Source: Watersipora subatra (taxonomy: Eukaryota; Bryozoa; Gymnolaemata; Cheilostomatida; Watersiporidae). From it: 64,000 nucleotides of DNA. The position numbers were made by a program, and so were the translations under genes. The stretch spans positions 8,860,869-8,924,868 of the forward strand of contig NC_088711.1 of NCBI RefSeq assembly GCF_963576615.1, in the 5' to 3' direction. Positions 12,447 to 24,400 of this stretch are shown piece by piece (the first letter of the stretch is position 1; each line of letters begins with the position of its first letter). The notes under the pieces are model-generated. The model saw only the letters and a list, made by a program, of their open reading frames with translations, had not been told where the DNA came from and searched no databases.

Positions 12447-15400
12447 ATGGATCCCAACTCGCTTGCAGCACCTAAAGTGCATGCGGATGAGAATTCTGCA
12501 GAGATCATACCAGGTCAGTGAGCTATTATAAGCAAATCATTTGTTTTATTTTACAGAGTTTTAGCTTGCTTTTCATTACACTGTTTTCTTTGCCTAAGAT
12601 TGACTCTACTTTGCACGATCAATTTTTCCATGTGATTTATATTGATTTGAAACATGTAGTCACACGGCTGCAGTAGGATAACTAGTCAATTGTTGAGGAA
12701 TCTCATACACTCGTGGTTATGGGTTTACAATGAATACATTTGTAATTTTGTTTGGTAATTTGATTACTAGTAATCCTTGATTAAGTCTGTGATTGTGCAG
12801 GAACATTAAGTCTTTATATAGAATGCAAGAGATATCAGATTATCTTAAAACAAGAGACAGCTATAAGACTTATAGTTTTTGACTTGAATATAACAAGCAC
12901 ACAAATAATAGCAGAGGCTCAAAATTCGCTGTCGATCTGCTGGTTCTAGCTAGATCAGTGACTCGGCAAAGGTTTAGTACTGCAGTCTCTCCCTTTCTCT
13001 TGCTTTGCTTTATCTGCTTTTTGTGATGCACTGCAGTGAGTCATCAGGGCATCCTGATGACTCACTGCAGCCCTTTAAGTAACGCAGGATGCAATGTCCT
13101 GTGTATCATTTACTAGTAAAACATGTGAGCACTTGCATTACTTCCTGCTGCTTTTCAGAAACCATCATTGGGCTCGCCATAATGTATTGTTTGCACTTAA
13201 ATAATCTCAGAGTTGCCTCCTTTTGATCACATGACTATTCAGTTGTGAGGACAAAACTCCACACACATCTTTAGCTGTAATCGCTTTTAATCCAATTATT
13301 TGAAAATACATGTAGATATTTTTTGAACTATCACGTTCTGTTAAATTGTTGCCATTCTTGGTTTCAGGGCAATTCTATTTCACTACCGTCCGATCTAAGC
13401 CTGCACTTGTGCTCGGAACTCATTACTTCTCTGTCGATGATGAACTCATCTATGAAAAGTAAGTTTACTTTAGCAATGCTAATTTGGCAAGCTCTGAATG
13501 GTCAACTCTCAATTCAAGTCAACAATACACCGATCTAAATCTTTACAGATTTTTTTTGCATAGAAAACTACGCCCATAGCAACACCTGAGCCACATAGAT
13601 TTGTCTTGTCGCAAACAGTTGAAAAATTACAAAATATTTTTTTATGAAATTCGATTTCTTTGGTAGTTGGCAAATGTTTACATACTGAGATTGGGCACAA
13701 ATAATCACACACAGTGGAACCTTTACTTACAAAGACTTTACATACGAAATTTTTAGTCTTCTGGTAAAAATTTTGCTTCCACTTACGAAAGATATTTCTA
13801 GATACGAACAGCCTTTCGTATTTTAGCTCTGTTTGTTTCCTCTGGGTACAGCGTACAACGTGTCGCACTCAGTTTCATTTGTTAACAAAAGTTAGTAAAC
13901 GGTAGGGTTGCACGATAGCTTGATAGTCAATTGCGATAGTCGATAGTTGTCTTCTCGATATGAATATGGTTGCCTATTTTTAGCCTATCGAAACATCCGA
14001 AACTAATATATCGTTATCGAATAATAAAAAATAATATAACCCGATAGTTATCGCTGTCGGATAGCTCGAACGCATGGTTAACTCGAATGGATTTGTTTGG
14101 TCCGTTCTCACGCATTGACAAATAGCTTTAGATGACTCGACCTCAACTTGATTAACTCAAACAGTTTTTTGACCAACGGCTACTGCGACGGTTGTTATTG
14201 CTTTTGAATATCACTTTATTCCAAGCCATAGAGATAAACCTCAACTTTTAGTAGTTTTCAGGCGTCGTTATTACCATCATCGTCAAAACATTTTCGTTAA
14301 CGGCTTTTCTAAAGGTTTGCAAAATCAAATTTTGCCAGACATCCGCTTAGCGATGGCCCTCCGACAGCTAAGAAAAGTGAGCTAACCTTCGAATAAACTT
14401 AAAGAAAAATCGGCAAACTTGATCTTGGTTAGAACGCTCATAAGAACAAGATGTCTTTTCTTCTGAGCATTTCAACAGCGATCAAGTTTTGCCAATTTTA
14501 ATCTGAAAACGTCCTGGCAATCACATCACCTAAAACAACAAACCAATCTCAATTCTCAAGTGATAGAAAAGTCTATACGTTCTGATGAAATTTTTTTTAA
14601 ACTTTACACTACAAGCCTTTTAATTTGCAACAAGCCATCTATGTGTTTGAATTATATAGAGTTTGTATATGTACATTTATCTACTAATAAATACTTGGAC
14701 TTGTGACAGTGCTCTGGTAACTTGAACGCTCTGATAACTCGAACACCTTTTCTCATCCTCACAATCCTCGATCTTTTCAGGCACGATAATTCGATAGTTT
14801 TACCAGCTGCCAAGTCACGCGATAACTATCGGTGAACTCAGTCTGCTCATTGATAATTCGATACTATTGCTATCGGTGGGACAACTCCAACGATAGTCGA
14901 TAACACTTTTTCAAACGACAAATGCCATCCCTAGTAAACGGCAAGTATTTTGTATCCTTTGGAGTTATCATATATCACACACAGAGTATGACAACTTTCA
15001 TTGCTAACGCTTGAAGTTTTGTGTTCTCTTTTGATGATATAATTTTTAAGTTTGTGATGATGTAGATAAATCTTTCTACGTTCATTTTTAAAAACTTATT
15101 CGTGGTAAAACAAAAACAAGACAACAATATAACACCCACCTCCTCTGACTGCCGTCCTCCCACTTACCGCGGTCTTTGCTTAGCTCCGTCTAGACAGCCT
15201 GCGTCAAAGGTAAACAATCATACCATTCATAGCTATTATTTGTTATTTCTCAGTTTTTTTTTATATTTTCGTGTGTACTTTTTTTATTCATTATGTGGTA
15301 GTATAATTTTAACATGTATTTGTTTAGTAAATTACATACTAACACTTGGCTTCAAGTATGTGTTTAGTATACTAAATTCATTTAAGTTAAATTCAATATT

Positions 15401-18400
15401 TATGTTATATGTTCGTCTGTACGTCTGTCTGAAGGTAAGAACTCCCTACGGTACGTACTGCACATAGTACATTGTAATGCTACATTTTATTGCAGATCAT
15501 AACCCCTAAATACACTACAGTTATTATAGGTAACTATAGTTACTAAGGTTAATATATTATTTTATTACTAATATTTAATTTGTACTGTACGTATGTAAAA
15601 TGTTGATGTTTTCACCAGGGAGTGTTAGCATTAGATAGTTAGATATTAGATTTTCGTTTTATGGTGCCAACACTGGCACGAATTAAAACCATCTGGCATG
15701 GGTCCACTGTACCGTCTGGCAAAGGTCCACTGTACCATCTGGCGAGGGTCCACTGTACCGTCTGGCAAGGGTCCACTGTACCGTCTGGCGAGGGTCCACT
15801 GTACGTCATTTTCTCTCTCAAGTGCGGCAGGAGAAAAAGCGATATTTTAAAGACTAATCCAATTGAGAATTTGCATCAAACTGACACTTTACGCTATAGT
15901 ATATGGAATTCTTTACGTTCTACGAAGTAAAAACTTTACATAATTCTTTACGTGGAATTTACGTTTTAGAAGGTATACATTAGGCCTATAGAAGTGGCTA
16001 CTGTATTTATAATTTATACAGCTGTTAAATCAGAGTTTAATAGAGGCTTAGAATGGATTTGAGCATTTATATGGAAAAATTCATATCTACTTAGAAAATT
16101 TTCTGCCTACGAAATAGATTTCGGAATGAATTAATTTCGCGAGTAAAAGTTTTACTGTATTAGCTGGTAGTTGGTTTTCCAGGAGTAGATAACTCCTGTG
16201 GTTGCAATGCACCAATGATGAAAAGATTTAATTGTCATTATGCCATATACAGTCAAACATGGATAACTCGAACTTCACGGGACCGAGCAAAAGTGTTCGA
16301 ATTATCAGAGCGTTCAAGTTATCAGAGCACTGTCACAAGTCCATGTATTTACTTATTTATTAGTAGATACATGTACATATACAAACTATAATATAAATCA
16401 AAAGCACAAATGGCTTGTTTCAAGTTAAATGCTTCTAATGTAAAGTTTAAAACGTTTTTATCAAAAAGTACAGACATTTTTCTATCACTTGAGATTGGTT
16501 TGTTGTTTGAGGTGATGTTATTGCCAGGACGTTTTTTAGATTGACATTGGCAAAACTTGATCGTTGTTGAAATGCTCAAAAGAAAAGGCATCAGTACATA
16601 TACAAACTATAATATAAATCAAAGGCACAAATGGCTTGTTTCAAATTAAATGCTTCTAATGTAAAGTTTAAAACGTTTTTATCAAAAAGTATAGAGATTT
16701 TTTTATCACTTGAGATTGGTTCGTTGTTTGAGGTGATGTTATTGCCAGGACGTTTTTTAGATTGACATTGGCAAAACTTGATCATTGTTGAAATGCTAAA
16801 AAAAGACATCTTTTTCTTTTGAGCGTTTTACCCACGATCAATTTTGCCGATTTTTCTTCAAGTTTATGCAAAGATTACCTCACTTTACCTCGCTTCCGAA
16901 GGGCGTTAGCTAAGCGGATGTTTGGTATAAATCAAATTTCACCAAACCTTTAGAAAAGTCGTTGACAAAAATATTTTGCCGATGGTGGTAATAACGACGC
17001 TTATGAATTACGAACAGTTGAGGTTTACTTCTATGGCTTGGAATAAAGTGATTTTCTAAAGCGATAACGACCGTTTCGGGAGCCGTTGGGCAAAAACAGT
17101 TCGAGTTAACAGTGTTGAGTTCGAGTTATCTATAGCAATTTATCATTACGTGGGAACGGACCAAAGAAACCGTTCGAATTAACCATGTGTTCGAGCTATC
17201 CGTGGTCGAGTTATCCATGTTTGACTGTACATGTAAGGAAGAATTACTATGTATAAGTGGTTTCATCAATTAATGACTTTCTGTAGAACCTTTAGTCTGC
17301 CAAGCCATAAGCTATAGTATTACTCTACTTGGCTTATTCTACTAGTACCCTACTCTAAGTACTGCGTTACCTTGCAATGACCTTGGTGCCAGTTGCTAAG
17401 TTATATTTGACAACGATATGTCAATGATACAGCTAGTTGGTGTATGCAAGTGAGATAGTGCATTGAAGAACAGAATGCTAACTGACTCTATGTCTTTGCC
17501 TGAGTTACATCATTGGTTATGCTTCAATCATACATTGACCAATGACTGTGTATCGCTTGAGCAAACTATTGACATACCATCGTCTCAGGGAGCCTTACTA
17601 TATTATGGTAGATATTTCCAATGTCACAAAATTAATCTATGCGTGTAAGATAGAACTGCCACTATTACACAATGGCTAACAAATTTTTGTTACATGAATT
17701 TAGTTCGATATCTTAGTTTAATACCCTGATCAATAACGCGCAGGAAAGTTTTGTCGGGAGTCTGTCTCTGCATGTGCTGTGGCCACGAGTGCAGCATTTA
17801 TATCCAATTTGTTTTGCAGTTTCTACTCTGACTTTGGACCACTGAATCTTGCGCTTATCTACAGATATTGTGTCAAACTTAACAGGAAGCTCAAGGTCAG
17901 TCTCATATTGTGTCAAACTTAACAGGAAGCTCAAGGTCAGTCTCATATTGTGTCAAACTTAACAGGAAGCTCAAGGTCAGTCTCATATTGTGTCAAACTT
18001 AACAGGAAGCTCAAGGTCAGTCTCATATTGTGTCAAACTTAACAGGAAGCTCAAGGTCAGTCTCATATTGTGTCAAACTTAACAGGAAGCTCAAGGTCAG
18101 TCTCATATTTTTCCTTGTAAGAAAAATTTGCTTAGAGCATCTATCAATTTCCTTTTTAACCATTCTGCAAACTTTTGGCCTTGATGCAGCTTCTAAAATC
18201 TATAGGGCCTATGTATATTCCCTGATGAAGGTTTATGTTTAACAGGAGACAACAATAACACGAGGATTGTATATTTGATCTACCAAAATATCACATTTAC
18301 ACTCCATTTTTTTTCAATAAAATTTTATCCATTTGACTCTATTAGTAGAAAGTTACTGAGGTCATTGTGGTTCGAATAAAACCACAAAACATGTTTACTT

Positions 18401-21400
18401 GCAAGCTTATATCATGGAGGAGCTGAGTACAGATACACTTTAGTTAGTTATTGCTCTTGAGTCAGTAGATGTACTTTTGTCTATGCTCTGAATCAATAGA
18501 TGTACTCTAGTCAATAGATCTAGTCTATGCCTTTTCATCATTGTATATATACAGCCATACCTCGTCATACCAGCTTAATTCGTTCTGCAACTGAGCTCGT
18601 ATGTCAAGGCAATATTCCTATATAATATAACTAAATACAAATTAATCCGTTTCCACTATGGAAAACCATCTAAAAACAGAATATTACGATGTATAAACCT
18701 GTTTTAATTGTTTTAATTTAGTACCTACATTCACAAACAAATACCGATTTAGCAGTTATGATCTGCAATAAAATGTAACATCACTATGTACAGTACGGTA
18801 TGGAGTTCTTCAGACGTAGCTGCTAACAGCAGTGTGAGAGAGACTTGACGACAACACGTTTGGTACACTGGACTTCTGTGATGCTATGTACCATAACATG
18901 TACTTTGAATTTAACATAAATGAATTTAGCTTGCTAAACACGCGTTTAAAGCTAAGTTTCAATCTTTTAACTTTAATTTTGTCGTCTTAATTTTTTATTA
19001 TCTTTTTCTGGTTGGACACTTTTTGCCTCGCTTTACTATAACTTTTAGCTGACCTTTTTTAAAACTTTTTCAAATTGATTCGACGAGAAAGACCGAGCAA
19101 TGCTGTTCTCGAAAATGGCCTTCCGCTTACTTTGCTATTTAGTGGCCATCAAGAACTGGCTAGTAGCTCAAACTTTTCTCTTAGCTCAAGGCAGAAACTC
19201 GCTTGAAATTTTTCTCGTATCTCGATTTTCTCGTATGTTGGGGCACTCGTATGTAGAGGTATGATTGTATTCCAGTCACTGCTGTGAGTCAATAGACATA
19301 TTCAAGTCAATACTTGATATACGCACTGCTATTTAAAAAGCAATTGCATTCATACATATTGCCAACTCAAAGTTAAACATCTCGTGTGACATACATGTAC
19401 TAGCTGTTATGGTACGCTAGCATTAGCCTTCAAATATGTTTAGAATTTTTCTATATAATGTTGGTTTGCAATTCCCGCATCAGTAGGTTGGCAGCTCTTA
19501 TAATAGGTTGAGTAGCATCAGCATTTTAAGGGAAGTTAATATTTTCTATATTGAGGAGGTAGCATGTCCCAGAAGGTTAAACTGGTCAGTGTAACAACCG
19601 ACCCCATCGCATTATCCTTCCTCTACAGCTTCTGGTCACCAGTTAGCCGTATGTTAGAGAAAAGTCTTTCATTTCTGTAGACATTCTGCAAAGCACCGCA
19701 ACATACGAAGGTTGTACACTATACAACATTTGATGCACGGAAGAGGGCTAATGCGGCTCTCTTAGTCGGCTCCTACCTGGTAAGACAACTTCTAATTCTT
19801 TTTTTTTCAATGTTGGAGGATTCCAACTTGTTGTATGCACACTACTCCACAAGTTTTACAAGGTGTTCTAAGCCATTGAAGTCACAACACTATATAAATG
19901 TATAGTATGTATGATTGAGGAGTTTTATATATGACTAGAGGCTGAACACCTATCCTGAATACAAGCAACATGTACGCTTGGAGCTAAGGCTAAATAGATG
20001 CTATTGTTCTGAGCTAAAAACTTCTTTCAATGTTTCTTCTATTAAAAGTCCTTATCCAATGTTCTAACAATTTGTGATTATGAAGTTAGTTTATTTTAGT
20101 AAACTTGTTGTAGTTTCATGTATGTATTTAACCATGTTTTTCCTCAGTTTTGTTTAAACCGTGTGAATGTATCGAGTTATATAGTGTGATTGCAAAGTAT
20201 CTTTATGTATATATAAGATGTCTTGTCTAAGCATATGTTATCAGGGATAAGTATTTGAGATGTCTTGTGTAAGCATAGGTTATCAGGGATAAGTATCTGA
20301 GATGTCTTGTGTAAGCATAGGTTATCAGGGATAAGTATCTGAGATGTCTTGTGTAAGCATATGTTATCAGGGATAAGTATCTGGGATGTCTTGCGTAGGC
20401 ATAGGATATCGGGGATAAGTATATGAGATGTCTTGCTTAAGCATAGGTTATCAGGTATAAGTATCTGAGTTGTCTTGTGTAAGCATAGATTATCAGGGAT
20501 AAGTATCTGGGATGTCTTGTGTAAGCATAGGTTATCAGGGATAAATATCTGAGATGTCTTGCGTAAGCATAGATTATCAGGGATAAGTATCTGAGATGTC
20601 TTGTGTAAGCATAGGTTATCAGGGATAAGTATCTGAGTTGTCTTGTGTAAGCATAGGTTATCAGGGATAAGTATCTGGGATGTATTGTGTAAGCATAGGT
20701 TATCAGGGATAAGTATCTGGGATATCTTGTGTAAGCATAGGTTATCAGGGATAAGTATCTGGGATGTATTGTGTAAGCATAGGTTATCAGGGATGAATAT
20801 CTGGGACCTTAGCGAATGTCTTGTTTTACTGTGTCAAACCATATATGATAGGTAAAAATTGTGGACATCAGCACAAAACCAAGGTTAAAGGGGAAGGGTT
20901 ATCGTATGTGGAATCCAAAACATTATTAATACTATGTCCAGGAGTAACAATGGCCTTTCCCTATTGTTCGCTAGGTGATATGCTTAGACAAGACTCCGGA
21001 GGAGGCATACAAACTACTTATAGCAGGAAATTCAGCACCACTGCTGCCATTTAGGTATCGAATTTATCTTCTTGTGATTTTAATTGCCTGTTAGTAAGTT
21101 GGTCACATATCAAGTCGGATGAACCTGTCTTGAAACTAATGAAAATGTAGACGACACATTGATTGTACTCGTGCCCTAACTTATCTCGTCTTCGAATCAT
21201 TCATTGATGTCTTGTATCACAATATTCTGGGAATCATCTCTTCATGATATCACTGCATAAAGTGAACAAAAGATATTTCAACGGCGTTTCTTTAGCGAAC
21301 TGCCATGTTTGAAAGTTATATATGATTTTCACAGAGATGCCTCTATGGGAGCCAGTACATACAATCTGACTGTCCTTGACTGCTTACATGGCATTCATAA

Positions 21401-24400
21401 GGTATTCTAATTCTTCTGTCTGTTTCCTTCACTTTTTCTGTCCTAATACATCATCAAAATGGATTTATTAGACTGCATGTTGCTAAATATGCTCTTTCTA
21501 TTAGCCCAGCTATTTAACCTGATGTGTTTCAATGCAGAGAACAGTAGTGTGTAGTTGGAAAAGAGATGCTGATGGTTCAGAGTGTCAGGCTCTGGTGAGG
21601 GTGGGTAGAGAGACGTCCTGATGTGTCTAACCATTTTGTGACATCAGGCTATGACAATATTGGTAGATGCGAATCATGGTACATCTACATATATGTGTAT
21701 GTCTATCATCATGCTCTGTTGCTTGTATTCTGTGTTCTAGGCACTTGTCAATAAATTTTTTGACTTCCGCACGTTCAACCTCTCCGAGTATGAACACTAT
21801 GAAAAAGTTGAGAACGGAGATTTCAACTGGATCATACCCAAGAAGTTTCTTGCCTTCTGTGGACCACACAGCAAGACTTGCATAGAGAATGGTAGGTCGC
21901 CCATTCTTTATCCCCATCATTTTTATGCAGCCTTATGAAGCATTCCTTTGCTTTTTTTATGTATTGCTCACTGCTGCAGGGTATCTACTGCACACCCCAG
22001 AGCACTACTTTTATGTATTGCTCACTGCTGCAGGGTATCTACTGCACACCCCAGAGCACTACTTTTATGTATTGCTCACTTCTGCAGGGTATCTACTGCA
22101 CATCTCAGAGTACTACTTTTATGTATTGCTCACTTTTGGCAAGGTATCCACTGCACACCCCAGAGCACTACTTTTCTGTATTGCTCACTGCTGCAGGGTA
22201 TCTACTGCATTCCCCAGAGCACTAGCTTTATGTATTGCTCACTGCTGCAGGGTATCTACTGCACACCCCAGAGCACTACTTTTATGTATTGCTCACTGCT
22301 GCAGGGTATCTACTGCACACCCCAAAGCACTACCTTTATGTATTGCTCACTGCTGCAGGGTATCTACTGCACACCCCAAAGCACTACCTTTATGTATTGC
22401 TCACTGCTGCAGGGTATCTACTGCACACCCCAAAGCACTACTTTTATGTATTGCTCACTGCTGCAGGGTATCTACTGCACACCCCAAAGCACTACCTTTA
22501 TGTATTGCTCACTGCTGCAGGGTATCTACTGCACACCCCAGAGCACTACTTTTATGTATTGCTCACTGCTGCAGGGTATCTACTGCACACCCCAAAGCAC
22601 TACCTTTATGTATTGCTCACTGCTGCAGGGTATCTACTGCACACCCCAAAGCACTACCTTTATGTATTGCTCACTGCTGCAGGGTATCTCCTGCACACCC
22701 CAGAGCACTACTTTTATGTATTGCTCACTGCTGCAGGGTATCTACTGCACACCCCAGAGCACTACCTTTATGTATTGCTCACTGCTGCAGGGTATCTACT
22801 GCACACCCCAAAGCACTACCTTTATGTATTGCTCACTGCTGCAGGGTATCTACTGCATGCCCCAAAGCACTACTTTTATGCATTGTTTACTGCTGCAGGG
22901 TATCCACTGCACACCCCAGAGCACTACTTTTATGTATTGCTCACTGCTGCAGGGTATCTACTGCATGCCCCAGAGCACTACCTTTATGCATTGTTTACTG
23001 CTGCAGGGTATCCACTGCATGCTCCGGAGGCATATGTGCCCTATTTTAAGAAGCACAATGTGTCCACAATCATTCGACTCAACAAGAAGATTTATGATGC
23101 AACCCGCTTTGTTGATTCCGGATTTGATCATCGAGATTTGTTCTTTGTGGATGGGTCGATACCTAGTGAATCGATAGTGCAGCTTTTTCTTACTATCTCT
23201 GAGAATGCTAAGGGGGCTGTCGCTATACACTGTAAAGGTATGTACTGTTGATATACACTGTAGAAGTATGTACTGTTGATATACACTGTAGAGGTATGTA
23301 CTGTTGATATACACTGTGAATGTGTGTGCTGTTGGTATACACTGTAAAGGTATGTACTTTAGATATACGCTGTAGAGGTATGTGCTCCTTATAACCTTCT
23401 CTCTCTGTAGCTGGACTTGGCCGGACAGGAACACTGATCGCTCTCTACATGATGAAACACTACAAGTTTACAGCAGCCGAATGTATTGCCTGGATTAGAA
23501 TTTGCAGGCCGGGCTCCGTCATTGGTCCACAACAAAACTTTCTTGAAGCGTATGTAGCAGTTGGTTTGTATAGATGGTTCCATATTGACTGATTGATTGA
23601 CTGATTGATTGATTGACTGATTGATTGACTGATTGATTGATTGACTGATTGATTGACTGATTGATTGACTGATAGTCAAAGCTATAATGTGTTCCTTAAA
23701 GACTATGGTTTTGTACCTTATAAGGAATTGAGTTAATATTCACAGGTGTGTAAAATATCGCCAATTTTTGTTCACATGTCCCTAGTGCGTGTATTTATTA
23801 GTGACGTTGAGCTGTACACGAGTGTTTGTTTATGCTGCAGGAAGCAGATGCAGTGCTGGACAGAGGGCAAGGCCTATAGACTGAATCAGCTGCAGCAGGC
23901 ACGACAATTGGACACCAAGGATGTCAAGGACATAAACCTGCATAGTTACTCGGACGTTCTCTTTGGTGTGGATGGTATGAAAATTGCAGAGTTTTCTACA
24001 CAACTTTCTGGCAAGCAAATGGATGCCAGCGGACAAGTGAGTGGTAGCGGGATAGATACAATTTATTTGATATTCTTGTTGTTAAAATATGTTTTTTCAG
24101 TATTTAAAAATAATAGCCATATTCAGTCATATGTTATGTTTTCTGTATAATCATTGATATTTGCTGGTTGTTATTCTCTAGATCATTAAAACCCAAGGAG
24201 ACAAGCTTAATGCTATTAAAGCTCGCAGGAGTCTGAAAGTAACCAATAAGATTGCCAGGTAAGTGATGTAGACTTAGCTCAGTGTTTTCATTTAGTTGAA
24301 GTTATGGTGTCCTAATGAAGTTGACGAGGCCTGGTGTTTCACAATGCGCCTGCGTCCCAAGCTCTTCATTTCTGCAGAAGTGATGTTATGATACCTGGTA

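Larger units (their letters stand above)
13712..16157. mobile_element. Tc1/mariner-type non-autonomous element with nested insertions
   Basis: The left end CAGTGGAACCTTTACTTAC and the right end (reverse complement CAGTAAAACTTTTACTCG) form imperfect terminal repeats beginning CAGT. TA follows the right end; the left flank TA is mutated. No transposase is visible. An hAT-like element sits inside at 13903-14933 and a minisatellite at 15697. It lies in CDC14 intron 2. Confidence 0.55.

Noticed and set aside
21889..23177. Three overlapping long open frames (up to 409 codons) with Cys-rich or Tyr-rich repeats
   Set aside because: They are translations of the 54-bp array. Only the frame joining exon 8 at 23007 is genic, and the conserved CDC14 sequence starts there.
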